Source: Lineus longissimus (lineage: Eukaryota; Nemertea; Pilidiophora; Heteronemertea; Lineidae). From it: DNA of 64,000 nt. Position numbers and translations under genes: made by a program. The DNA lies in contig NC_088308.1 in NCBI RefSeq assembly GCF_910592395.1, forward strand, positions 23,513,501 through 23,577,500, read 5' to 3'. Positions 13,896 through 24,398 of this stretch are shown in pieces. How positions within the stretch are numbered: the stretch's first letter is position 1; each line of letters starts with the position of its first letter. Below the pieces are notes generated by a model, which saw only the letters and a list, made by a program, of their open reading frames with translations, made no database searches and was not told the DNA's origin.

Positions 13896-14825
13896 TGTGA
13901 GATATTTGGGTGAAATCTGAAATGGATCATGATGATGATCATCATCATGATGATATCATTAGTGAAAAGTTTATGACAGTAAACTCACTGACTTAACACT
14001 TTGCAGAATGGGCCTTATAGTCAATGCTGTTTTCAGTTCAACAGCTGAACAATCATGTCTGACAGTTAGCTGGTTGGAGACTTTCGACATCCACCCTGGC
14101 AGAAAAAATGCATGACCTGGGGCACCACCTTTTGGAACTCCATCCTTGACATTGTGTGATTATGGTGATGCAGAATGAGATTAAAAACAGCGCTGTGAAT
14201 ACCACACTGACTTGGAAGCTTCCTCTAGCTAGGCTTAGTCTAAGCTAGGTTCCATCAATATCTTTTATTATAGGTCCAAGGCAAAGACATGAACAAGGAG
14301 ATTCAGTAATCTGGGATATCAAAATAATACACTCAATCTGTCGAGTCTCGGCACGAGCAGTAGGTCTATTAATGGAACTGGGAGTGGAAGTGGAAGGAAC
14401 TGGAGGAACAACTCATCCCTCATTCTTTCTTAATTGTTTTATATCCCACGGCTCATCTATCAAAAAATAGCAACCCAAGTGAATTGATAAACTACAAGAT
14501 GATCCTCATAACTTTGAATTTTCGAAAACATTTAATACATTTGCATACTTACAGGCAAAACTCATGATATTTAGGAAAATCATATTTAGGAAAAGCATAA
14601 CTAACAAAAGTCAGCCATGTTGTTTACATTGTCGCCATGCTGAGAAATTTGCGCAAACTCTAATCATCCATGTACATATAATGTGTACATTTGAGATTGC
14701 TAAGAAAATGAGCAGTGCGCGAGGCTTACGGGTACCTACAACGGCTGCTATGGACATCTCATTCTGTAGGCGACAACCACGACGACAAACCCGGAAGTGA
14801 GTGTGTAAACAAACCTGTGAAAAGA
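13896..14825. promoter_or_regulatory. Shared head-to-head intergenic region, NWD gene / AP5S1
   Basis: About 930 bp separate the NWD start codon (minus, 13895) from the AP5S1 start (plus, 14826), so both promoters must lie here, or be a bidirectional one. No TATA box was recognised. A short ATGATGATCATC-type palindromic cluster lies at about 13930-13955. No other gene is seen. Confidence 0.45.
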
Positions 14826-15596
14826 ATGGTTTATGCATTCATAATTCATGTTATTGCAGGTGATTCTGCAAGAGTAGTATACCAACGATATTTCAGTCAA
14901 GAAAATATAGCAGAATTTCGTTCTGGTTGCATGTCTCGGGAGAGGACACTAAAGTTGAACTCTTATGAGCTCAATGTTCCGACCCCTAATCTAAGTCCAG
15001 CCCCAAGTCCTGTTGATGTGACTGGGTCGTTCAGGATTGGGACTCCTGATCACTTTCATGGAAGAAGATCACGTTCACCATCCCGTGGAACTGTTCAAGA
15101 CCAGGAAACAGAACAACCTAGCTCGAAGGAATTGATTGCCAGTCGGAAACAACAGTCGCAAATAGTTTCTGACTTTGTGCAATCCGAATACATCTTTCGG
15201 AAAGCGATTACAGGGCGTACTGTGGAGGAGGACTTGAGCAGATTGAACAATGAAGATGTTTTGCCCGAATTCGAGATGGGATTTCTTAGATTGCCTGCAG
15301 GGGAACCATATCAAACTGAGAAACTTTCCTTGTGGTTAGCGGCAGCGAATTGCTGCTTCAGCTTTGTGCTGGAAGGACATGAAAATATGACGATAGCTGA
15401 GATTGTCTTGAAACGTCTGATTGGATTTCTTCAGGAGCATTTACGTGTAATAAGCCAGCCATCTGAAGCCATGTTGAAAGTTGATAGAGTTGACCTTATA
15501 CTTGATAAATATTTGCCCGGAGGACAGTTACTTTTTATGAATCACAGACTTTCAAGGCAACTGGAGAGACAGATAGAACAAGTCATGAAGTCATGA
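14826..15596 (+). CDS. AP5S1: AP-5 complex subunit sigma-1
   Basis: A single 771-nt open frame, 256 residues. The start is ATG 14826 because the family begins M-V-x-A-F-x-I-H and this reads MVYAFIIHV; an in-frame GTG at 14715 is ignored. The second half matches AP5S1 closely: GFLRLPAGEPYQTEKLSLWL, FVLEGHENMTIAE, DRVDLILDKYLPGGQLLFMN. Residues ~45-110 are a Ser/Pro-rich insert (SPAPSP, RSRSPSRG) that makes the protein longer than the ~200-residue human one. Known: sigma-5 is the small subunit of the AP-5 adaptor, which works with SPG11/SPG15 on late endosomes and lysosomes in retrieval to the Golgi. It is head-to-head with the NWD gene and convergent with ZCCHC7. Confidence 0.93.
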   Translation: MVYAFIIHVIAGDSARVVYQRYFSQENIAEFRSGCMSRERTLKLNSYELNVPTPNLSPAPSPVDVTGSFRIGTPDHFHGRRSRSPSRGTVQDQETEQPSSKELIASRKQQSQIVSDFVQSEYIFRKAITGRTVEEDLSRLNNEDVLPEFEMGFLRLPAGEPYQTEKLSLWLAAANCCFSFVLEGHENMTIAEIVLKRLIGFLQEHLRVISQPSEAMLKVDRVDLILDKYLPGGQLLFMNHRLSRQLERQIEQVMKS

Positions 15597-15679
15597 TGTG
15601 ACTGATTTAGAACATGTAACAGTTGAAGGATGGTGAAAATTGATGACAGATAATATCAGTATTGTTTGGATCCTTTGTA

Positions 15680-15685
15680 ATTAAA
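15680..15685 (+). terminator. Candidate AP5S1 polyadenylation signal (ATTAAA)
   Basis: ATTAAA lies 84 nt after the AP5S1 stop codon in an AT-rich 3' region. The position suits a short 3' UTR. It is a common non-canonical hexamer and transcript ends are not visible, so this is tentative. Confidence 0.4.
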
Positions 15686-16610
15686 CTGGTTCTAAAACAG
15701 TTTGTTGTTGTAATTCATTGAGAAAAGGATTGATGAAGTCGGTCTCCAACTGCTCTCGAAGACAAAACCAAAATGCCTTGAATAATGTCCTTGTGTCATT
15801 GCCTACACAACCAATCGGATTCCTCATCAGACAGATGGCTGGTTGTGACATTGAGCCAGCCATGGTTACACGACATGCTTTCAAAGCACCATGGTGGTTT
15901 TATTTTGAGTGAATAGCATGCTCTAAAATGGTTGCGACTTCATCATTTAAAGTGACATCTTGGGTGAAAATTGAATGTCTCGATGCATTCATGGAAATGT
16001 CATCTCTTTATCAGCCTGGAGTTTTGGCCTTGCCAATTTCTATAGCTAGATCATGCTGGTTTACGACTAGATGTATACTTCCATACATCACTACATCATG
16101 GCTCAATAAAAGATCAATAGATGAAGTTCTGTCATATGAGACTAAAAGCTGTGGTCCCTTGCAACCAAGCGTCAATGTTACTCAGATGGACAGTAGCCTA
16201 GTGGACATCTCATCTCCTTCAAAAATCCAATCGGGTAATGATGCCTGTATTGTTCATGATGAATACAATACAGGGTTACCTCCCCTGCAGCTTCTCATTA
16301 CTCGGTCTTGACATACATGTATATTTTTTATTGACACTCATGGATACTGTAATGAGGAAGAAAACACAGTTTCTTTGCTAGGTATTTATTTTTTGAATGA
16401 AAAACAACATATCCTGTGTCTTCATTTTCTGAATTACAAATCTTCGCAATCATCACAAACTTGTAAAAGTCCCAATCAAAGGATGAAAACTGCTTGGAAG
16501 AGATATATGGAAATAACCCCTCTTTTGAGCGATGTTACAACAAAAGATGTCAAAACTGAATTCCTTGCAACATTTAAATCATGAGCACACAAACAATTCT
16601 TGAAATATAC
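15686..16610. other. Convergent intergenic region between AP5S1 and ZCCHC7
   Basis: Holds the 3' UTRs of two convergent genes. Open frames at 15718-15912 and 15928-16311 show no family match and no splice context and are treated as chance. An 18-bp stretch at about 16143-16160 recurs in reverse complement inside the MITE candidate at 17591-17742, hinting at a second, diverged element copy. Confidence 0.5.
16385..16390 (-). terminator. Candidate ZCCHC7 polyadenylation signal (AATAAA)
   Basis: AATAAA on the minus strand, about 220 nt downstream of the ZCCHC7 stop. A second candidate lies at 16327-16332. Either would give a normal 3' UTR; neither is proven. Confidence 0.4.
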
Positions 16611-19600
16611 CTAGTATACCTTGAAATTGAAACCCTTCTTGGACTTGAATCCACTATTACCACCAGTATTCCAGTTTCTTCCTCCACCTTTCCCACGCTT
16701 CCCCCTACCCTTACAAGTCCATTCACCTTTTTCTGATGGAACCCACTTTGATTTGAAATGAGGATTTCCACCATCATTTCTACCAGTCTGATCTAACTTC
16801 CACTTCGTTTTATTCTTCTGCCTGTAGTTTCCAACCTTCTGTTCCGAATACTCAGCAGCCACAGCAGCTTTCTTTTCTCTAAAGTTCTTTCTTCCCTTTT
16901 TCTTTTCAACAGGCTCATCAACAAGCCAGGAATGCTGCTCTAGACTCAAACTACCAGCGCCTCTCCGTTTTCTCCTACCCCTCTGCCCGTCCCTGACACT
17001 TGACCGCGGTAAATCATCCCCTCCGTATTCCTCCTCAAACTTTCTCTTTTTTTTTTTCATACTCTTTCCTTTTTTAGTCTTTTTTGAATTGTCTTCAGCA
17101 GACAACCAGCGTTTTGTCTGTTCAGAAATCTTTTTCATACTCTTTCCTTTTTTTGTCTTTTTTGAATTTTCTTCAGCAGACAACCAGCGTTTTGTCTGTT
17201 CAGAAATCTTTCTTGAACTGGTAGCACTCGTGGAATCTGTTTTTCTTCTTTTCCAAACAGGCTCATTGGATCTGTGATCATCTAAAAATAAACAAAAGCA
17301 TTGTATTTAAATATAGTTTACACGCTTGTCTTGAGCGAACACAGCAATCTTCTTTAATATAAAGTGTGACACTACTGATCAAATGCAAGCTTCACAGACC
17401 CAATGCTTCTGAATAACAAACCGTGCCATACCGTGCTGCCTTTTTCTATTGGTTGGATTTTTGATTCTGATGTCATCATATTTAGACACCCATGGACAAA
17501 ATGGTGCCTTGCTCCAGCGATTCATCATTTCTTCTGTACATTCCTGTAAATGAATACAACTCATTAGAATGCTGTGTGGCGTGTAGTGTGATGAAGGGGA
17601 CTTGCCAGTTATTGCTTTGAATCACAATCAAGGGACCACAGCTTTTATTTTCTAATGAAATTGTTATCTATCCTCTTAGAATTCCGGTTGATTCAGGGCT
17701 GCCTTCTCTGTTGGCTCTCTATCATCAGAAAGTCCCCTTCATTGTTTCTAATCAAACTTTTCCAGGACTTGGATCTGAGGGTTTACAGTATAATTTGTAG
17801 ACCAACCTGCAACAGTGAGAAGTTGGATTAACTAAGATGCACTCCTCATCAAATATTACCAATACGTAAATGATAGGTAGTGTCTACTCACATGCCCAAA
17901 ATGCCCTTCCTGGCTGCAGTTGAAGCACCACATATTGGAGTTCTCTTGAGTCTCTGTTTGTACAAGTAAACCAGGGCCAGTCTGAAGGGACAGAAGATAA
18001 CATAATGAGAAGATGTCAAATGATTTTTCCAGAACTCATACCGATTTATGCTTGCCTCTGATCAGCCTAATAATTGAAGGGTCAAACATCAATAGGAATT
18101 CACTGAGGTGGATAAAACAGACTCTCAACTACGAGTCAAGAGATCCCTGGTTCAAGTCCTTCAGTCTGTGTGAGGCTCTAGGCAGCTCTCTTTGTCTTAC
18201 TTGTCTCACTCCAAGCAGATGTATGATGGGTAAATGGGTACTACCAGTCAGAAGTGCACAGGTTGTAGCATTGATTGAGCAGCTCATCTGATCTACTGAA
18301 AGATTTCATGATAGACCGGGCTTAAAGTGTCATTTCAGATGATAAACACTACTGCATGCAGTATATCAGAATAAGAACAAAAACCCAAAACTTGGACTTG
18401 TTTCAAACTCAAAGTTCAGCGCAGTAAATAGCACTAGATATGCCAATGTTTTGGGCATTTCAAATCCAAGCTATTGAAATACATCAAAGTAAAGCATCCT
18501 CCATACAGAGAGAGCAACTGAAGTGAAACTTACTGTTGAATGGTACTGTCTCCACAGGTCTGAACATTCCTGAAATAAATCATGAGCCATATTATACAAC
18601 ACTGTCAACAAAGAAATATTTGCCACAAATGTTTACATGTACATTAACGTATCAATCTTTATGAAAAGAAGCGAATTATTTAAAGTTAACATTGTTTAAA
18701 AAAAGGACTTACTGCTCTTACGTGTCCCCAGCCGCCACAGCGGTAACACTGATCACTATCTCTGCTGCGCCTTTTGGAGCAGTCCCTGCTACTGTGTCCG
18801 GTTTGACTGCAGTTGTAACAGAGGCTTTCCGGACATTCTCGTGCCATGTGGCCCTGAATACCACAGAGAAGGCAAACTGGCAATTTCTGGAATTGTCAAG
18901 AAAATTGTCAAAACGGCTGCAGACAAATAGTTTCACTAAGATCATGCAGAACGGTAAACTTTTCCAAAACAATTTCAGTGCTTAATGATTACACTGCTAA
19001 TGTTCTAAACAGGTTCATCCCTGGTTTGTTGTTTCTGGCGGTGTGTAAAAATGCATAACACAAGAGGCCTCACAATTGACATATTTGTCCGGTATTGAGA
19101 AAGGTTAATACAAATACTGGGGTGTACAATTTGTACTCCACAAGAATACAGAGCGCAGGTCATTATTACCTTTGGCTTTGGGCAGTCTCTGGAGAGGTGG
19201 CCTCGTTCCTTGCAGTTGTTACATTGAATTTTTGGCGGACCGTAATATCTACCAGGAATGGCTAGATGGGTATACTTGTCAGAATTGATTATATTCCAAC
19301 TGGAATCTGAAAATGAAACAATCACACCAGTTAGAAAACTGCAACCAACATTTTGTAACATGACGTGTTTGAGTAAATTTTCCCTTGTCTTTGAAGTACA
19401 GGTATTTTAACGATTGAGTTAGGATTTACACCACAAGGAAGATCTTATTATGATCAACAGACATGTCCACAATCTCATTCTCAATAGATGAATTGATCAA
19501 CTACTTTTCCTCTGGCCATCTTTTTAACCCTTTCGCAGCGGTAGCCAGTTTTCAGCCAGTACTGCCATGTGCTGACACACAGTGACAGTCAATTCCAATA

Positions 19601-20539
19601 ATAAACAACAGTGAAAGGGTTGAGGAGATTACTGAAGTAATAGCTTCGAAATTTGAATATTGAGCAATCATTCGAAAAGTATTCTCAAATATTTTCATGC
19701 AAAAATTCACCCTGGTCAAGTTGACATATCTCTTCATAGTCGCTCAATTCAGCAGCATTCAGGACGATCTTCCTTGCTCCCTTGTTGTTAACATTCAAAA
19801 CAATATTGTCATCATTTATTTCATCCACAATTTCCTGAAGTATATCACTATCACTCGAAGACATATCAGAACTATCTAAAAGAGTCAAATCTATCAATTC
19901 TTCCTTGGCTTTTGTCCTCTTTTTCTTGTCAGAAACGGGCAGAGAGATACCACCAACGAAATGTTTTTCAACAACTACATCAGTATCGGAAGTGATGTCA
20001 CTTGATAGTGTTATAACCTCTGGCATTTGCTTAGTTGTACTTGATTTGACAGATCTTTCAGACCAGGGAGGAGACATCAAATCATCACTGCTGATCATAA
20101 GAAAGTCTTCAATCTTGGGGCCAGATGTCTTTTTCTTACTGAATTTTCTTTCAGATGTGAGGTTAATAACTTCAGTTTCCTTTGATTCTGGTGCAGGTGT
20201 ACTTGTAGCTCTAGGCTCCAGCACATGTGTCTCTAATTTCACAGTATATTCATTAGAAACTACTGGAGTTGACACAGCTTTCTTTCCAAGGAGCTTGGGT
20301 GATTCATTTCTGATGATTTCACCATTTTTCTCCTTTGCGTTTTCGACAGTGAAAGACGTGGCTTGTTCCTCCACTTCTCCAACAGTCTCATGATGAATTT
20401 GGCTGTACAAGGCCACTTCCATCTCCCTGTGGTACTCGGAACTATCTGAATCCAGATCATCCAATGGATCATCATCAGGATTTCCTCTGGCGATGTCATC
20501 ACCATAGTCCCACCCTTGACTTGAGAAACTTCCAAACAT
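16611..20539 (-). CDS. ZCCHC7: Zinc finger CCHC domain-containing protein 7 (TRAMP-like RNA-binding subunit)
   Basis: Seven coding exons, all phases consistent, 682 residues: 19711-20539 (ATG), 19170-19306, 18713-18886, 18534-18569, 17892-17981, 17432-17543, 16611-17281. The acidic N-terminus starts MFGSF and contains YSQIHHE, as in vertebrate ZCCHC7 (MFGGY, YSQIHYA). Five CX2CX4HX4C knuckles follow: CNNCKERGHLSRDC, CLLCGIQGHMAREC, CYNCSQTGHSSRDC, CYRCGGWGHVRAEC, CFNCSQEGHFGHEC. The last two are each cut by an intron just before their final E-C. DLWRQYHST matches EIWRQYHLT of the human protein. The tail is long, Lys/Arg/Gly-rich and disordered. Known: ZCCHC7 is the Air1/Air2 orthologue, working with MTR4 and PAPD5 in nuclear RNA surveillance. 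Confidence 0.95.
17058..17213 (-). repeat. 78-bp in-frame tandem duplication in the ZCCHC7 tail
   Basis: Two adjacent, nearly identical 78-bp units (17058-17135 and 17136-17213) each encode 26 residues containing ISEQTKRWLSAE(E/D)NSKKT and KKGKSMKK. The near identity at DNA level points to a recent duplication. It lengthens the basic C-terminal tail without breaking the frame. Confidence 0.88.
17591..17742. mobile_element. Candidate MITE (13-bp terminal inverted repeats)
   Basis: A 152-bp segment in a ZCCHC7 intron begins ATGAAGGGGACTT and ends with its exact reverse complement, AAGTCCCCTTCAT. The interior is non-coding. Size and perfect terminal inverted repeats fit a non-autonomous DNA transposon. 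No clear target-site duplication was found, so the family is unassigned. Confidence 0.55.
18085..18290 (+). mobile_element. Candidate tRNA-derived SINE
   Basis: In a ZCCHC7 intron. A tRNA-like head with an A-box-like CTGAGGTGGATAAAAC, an anticodon-stem-like CTCAACTACGAGTC and a perfect B box GGTTCAAGTCC is followed by ~130 nt of unrelated body containing ATGGGTAAATGGGTAC. The acceptor stem is not conserved and no CCA-compatible 3' stem pairs with the 5' end, so this is a SINE-like relic and not a tRNA gene. Confidence 0.5.
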
Positions 20540-20883
20540 TTCTCTGAAGTTGAGTCTGAAGTGGTAAAAAGAGGAGTCAAAATCTTGACAAAAAAGAATG
20601 TCGGCATCTGCAGCTTATCGGTACTAATTTACCAGCAATAGGTTAATTAACAACAGAACGGCTTCAACTTTTTTGTGAATACCTTACAAAAACCTCTGAT
20701 GAAACAATTCAATTAGAATACGGCAATGCGGAAACAGAATATTTCAGCATTTTTTGGGGGTTGTCAGGAGATGCCCCCTATTGGGCAAATATGTTCGTCA
20801 ACAACGTGTGAATGTAACACTTACATTAATTTGCCAATAATTTAAGAAAGAAATAGCCTAGCAAAATTTCAGAGCTATAGTTT
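20540..20883. promoter_or_regulatory. ZCCHC7 upstream region
   Basis: 344 bp between the ZCCHC7 start codon and the first GC-hairpin repeat. AT-rich, with no recognised motif or reading frame. The ZCCHC7 promoter and any 5' UTR are expected here or inside the repeat array. Confidence 0.35.
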
Positions 20884-21954
20884 AATATGTAAAGTCAAGG
20901 ACTTAGTGAGCCCCCCTTTAGGTCGGGGGAGCTCCCCCGAACCCCCCTACGAGCATATGTTAAGTGCAAGCTCTAACAACTACAGCTGTTACAATGGGGG
21001 GACACCCCCCAAACCCCCCTCCGTCGACATAGGTTTTTACCAGTGCGTTGGGGGGAAGCTCCCCCCAAACCCCCCCGGTGGACAGTCAACTAGCCCTTCT
21101 GTGTCATACTGCTGGAGGGGGGGTGCGATGGGACCATCCATATAGTTCCTTCCGACACATTTTTGTTTTGGTAATGTAATACATTTTGATTGTCCTTATT
21201 CACGGGAATCGGGCATTTCCAGTGATATACGACACAAATGGGTTGTCCTTATGCATTCACGATGGAAACGCATTTTAAAATAGATGTTACGTCCTGTTAA
21301 TGGGCACGTCATCATCGCGTACATTTGGGAAAAACTCCCTAACGAGACCGGAGCAGACAGCTGAAAGTAGTTTATTTTTTGGCCGCTAGGGTGCAGAATG
21401 TACGCCGCTCGCGCCGCTCACCCGAATTTTTCACGCAACTATAGCTGAATAGAGCTAGTTCTAGTTTGTGATTCATTTTGATACTTCAGATTTGGGCAGT
21501 AGACCAATATAACTTAGTCGTCAGTGTGGTTTTAAGCAGGGAAAACGTATTTGTTTTTCTTAAAGTGCCTTTTTTGGACGGGTGTGTGCGATTGTTTTTA
21601 TGTCACGTGACCTCGACCATGTAGACACAAAATTGATATAAAACCACCTTTTCTGTCATTATTTATGACGGATATTTCTCTAATGAAAATATCAATATAA
21701 TTGGCCAATTTCTTAGGCATATGTAGCGAATTCCCATGAAGATTTAAATTAGATGTTCTCGTAACCTGTTACAACTGGTCTGATTTATAATTCAGCGCTA
21801 CAACTGGTCTGATTTATTTATTCAGCGCCATTTTGAAAAACCAAAAAAAATTGTTTGTTGGATATACAATACTTACTCTCTTTATTTCACTTCATTTACA
21901 TTATATACTCCCGCACACACGTGTATCTTAAGAGCCCCTCCTAAAGGGGGTCTT
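20884..21954. repeat. GC-hairpin repeat unit 1
   Basis: 1,071 bp. Three GC hairpins lie within the first 200 bp, followed by an AT-rich body. Near the 3' end is an internal direct repeat of TACAACTGGTCTGATTTAT (about 21770 and 21800). The terminal AAAGGGGGTC differs slightly from AAGGGGGGCT in unit 3. Confidence 0.88.
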
Positions 21955-23036
21955 AATATGTAAAGTCAAGGACTTAGTGAGCCCCCCTTTAGGTCGGGGG
22001 AGCTCCCCCGAACCCCCCTACGAGCATATGTTAAGTGCAAGCTCTAACAACTACAGCTGTTACAATGGGGGGACACCCCCCAAACCCCCCTCCGTCGACA
22101 TAGGTTTTTACCAGTGCGTTGGGGGGAAGCTCCCCCCAAACCCCCCCGGTGGACAGTCAACTAGCCCTTCTGTGTCATACTGCTGGAGGGGGGGGGGGGG
22201 GTGCGATGAGACCATCCATATAGTTCCTTCCGACACAGTTTTGTTTTGGTAATGTAATACATTGTGATTGTCCTTATTCACGGGAATCGGGCGTTTCCAG
22301 TGGTATACGACACTTAAATGGATTGTCCTCATGCATTCACTTTGGAAACGCATTTTAAAATAGATGTTACGTCCTGTTAATGGGGCACGTCATCATCGCG
22401 GGAAAACTGGGAAAAACTCCCTAACGAGACCAGAGCAGACGGCTGAAAGTAGTTTACTTATTGGCCGCTAGGGTGCAGAATGTCACTCACCCGAATTTTT
22501 CACGCAACTTTTGCTAAATAGAGCTAGTTCTAGTTTGTTATTCATTTTGATACTTCAGATTTGGGCAGTAGACCAATATAACTTAGTCGTCAGTGTGGTT
22601 TTAAGCAGGAAAAACGTATTTGTTATTCTTAAAGTGCTTTTTTTGGACGGGTGTGTGCGATTGTTTTGTTTATGTCACGTGACCTCGACCATGTCGACAC
22701 AAAATTGAAATAAACCACCCTTTTCTGTCATTATTTAGGACGGATATTTCTCTAATAAAAATATTAATATAATTGGCCAATTTCTTAGGCATATGTAGCG
22801 AATTCCCATGAAGATTTAAATTAGATGTTCTCGTAACCTGTTACAACTGGTCTGATTTATAATTCAGCGCTACAACTGGTCTGATTTATTTATTCAGCGC
22901 CATTTTGAAAAACCAAAAAAAATTGTTTGTTGGATATACAATAATTACTCTCTTTATTTCACTTCATTTACATTATATACTCCCGCACACACGTGTATCT
23001 TAAGAGCCCCTCCTAAGAGGGGGGCTTATTAGTCAT
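21955..23036. repeat. GC-hairpin repeat unit 2
   Basis: 1,082 bp and nearly identical to unit 1, including the internal TACAACTGGTCTGATTTAT direct repeat. It differs by an uninterrupted G14 tract at about 22188-22201 where units 1 and 3 have shorter runs, a likely slippage site for polymerases and sequencers. Confidence 0.88.
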
Positions 23037-24118
23037 AATATGTAAAGTCAAGGACTTAGTGAGCCCCCCTTTAGGTCGGGGGAGCTCCCCCGAACCCCCC
23101 TACGAGCATATGTTAAGTGCAAGCTCTAACAACTACAGCTGTTACAATGGGGGGGACACCCCCCAAACCCCCCTCCGTCGACATAGGTTTTTACCAGTGC
23201 GTTGGGGGGAAGCTCCCCCAAACCCCCCCCCCCCCCCCCGGTGGACAGTCAACTAGCCCTTCTGTGTCATACTGCTGGAGGGGGGGGTGCGATGGGACCA
23301 TCCATATAGTTCCTTCCGACACATTTTTGTTTTGGTAATGTAATACATTGTGATTGTCCTTATTCACGGGAATCGGGCGTTTCCAGTGATATACGACACA
23401 AATAGGTTGTCCTCATGCATTCACTTTGGAAACGCATTTTAAAATAGATGTTACGTCCTGTTAATGGGGCACGTCATCATCGCGTACATTTGGGAAAAAC
23501 TCCCTAACGAGACCGGAGCAGACGGCTGAAAGTAGTTTATTTATTGGCCGCTAGGGTACAGAATGTCGCTCACCCGAATTTTTCACGCAACTTTTGCTAA
23601 ATAGAGCTAGTTCTAGTTTGTGATTCATTTTGATACTTCAGATTTGGGCAGAAGACCAATATAACTTAGTCGTCAGTGTGGTTTTAAGCTGGAAAAACGT
23701 ATTTGTTTTTCTTAAAGTGCCTTTTTGGACGGGTGTGTGCGATTGTTTTGTTTTTATGTCACGTGACCTCGATCATGTCGACACAAAATTGAAATAAACC
23801 ACCCTTTTCTGTCATTATTTAGGACGGATATTTCTCTAATAAAAATATTAATATAATTGGCCAATTTCTTAGGCATATGATGTAGCGAATTCCCATGAAG
23901 ATTTAAATTAATTTAAATTAATTTCAATCAATGGGATAGCAACCACCACCGGAAGATCGCGGAGAAATCGGTAAACTCAACGGAGTTAATTCAGAAAAAT
24001 ACCAAAAAAAATTGTTTGTAGGATATACAATATTTACTCTCTTTATTTCTCATCAAATCAGTATATACTCCCACACACACGTGTATCTTAAGAGCCCCTC
24101 CTAAAGGGGGGCTTATTA
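23037..24118. repeat. GC-hairpin repeat unit 3, chimeric 3' half
   Basis: The first ~850 bp match units 1 and 2, with a C18-like tract near 23224-23240. From about 23900 to 24000 the sequence is replaced: a TTTAAATTAATTTAAATTAA run, then a segment absent from the other units. The common end (CACACGTGTATCTTAAGAGCCCC) then resumes. This suggests gene conversion with, or insertion from, another family member. Confidence 0.85.
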
Positions 24119-24398
24119 AACTCGGCATGGAGGAGACTGGTGAAAGAGTCGGTATCCAGTCTAAACCTCCTCACGCCAAAACTGGTGAGCAAAGAGTCTC
24201 TCCAACGATGACATCATCACACAGTTGGTACCCTTTCATTTCCCGCGAAATCTCAAAGATCACATGACCTGCTATCGCGGATTGGATATAACACTGTCTG
24301 CCTCCGGCTCGAAATCTTGACACTAGAGGCGCTGATTTCGTTCCTTATATTTTGGGCACTTGGGCGAGTTTGCCGACTTTGCTCTAGATCAAGCAGGA
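24119..24398 (+). promoter_or_regulatory. ABAT upstream region and 5' UTR
   Basis: 280 bp of unique sequence between the repeat array and the ABAT start codon. It is more GC-rich than the surrounding introns (e.g. GCCTCCGGCTCG), consistent with a promoter-proximal region. No TATA box at a useful distance was recognised. Confidence 0.4.

Larger units (their letters stand above)
20884..24118. repeat. Three-copy ~1.07-kb tandem repeat with GC-hairpin heads
   Basis: Units start at 20884, 21955 and 23037 with aatatgtaaagtcaagg (periods 1,071 and 1,082 bp). Each opens with three hairpin modules of the form G5-6/loop/C5-6 plus AAC-C6 tail: the 16-bp palindrome CGGGGGAGCTCCCCCG (20924-20939 in unit 1), GGGGGGACACCCCCC, and GGGGGGAAGCTCCCCCC. 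Each ends with AGAGCCCCTCCTAAAGGGGG(G), whose TAAAGGGGGGCT mirrors AGCCCCCCTTTA at the head, so units are bounded by short inverted repeats. The 79-91-residue GTG-initiated frames (GG-PPxPP) only reflect the hairpins. Units 1 and 2 are nearly identical; unit 3 differs over ~23900-24000. The array fills the interval between two divergent genes. Confidence 0.9.

Noticed and set aside
14715-14825. Upstream extension of AP5S1 to a GTG at 14715
   Set aside because: Animal translation starts at ATG and the family start MVxAFxIH is at 14826.
18085-18160. A functional tRNA gene
   Set aside because: The B box is good, but no acceptor stem pairs and the cloverleaf cannot be closed; a SINE head fits better.
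20906-23338. Repeated 65-91-residue frames (SPPLGRGSSPEPP / GGTPPKPP) in the tandem repeat
   Set aside because: They start with GTG, vary in length with G/C-run slippage, and their Pro/Gly content is just a translation of the hairpins.
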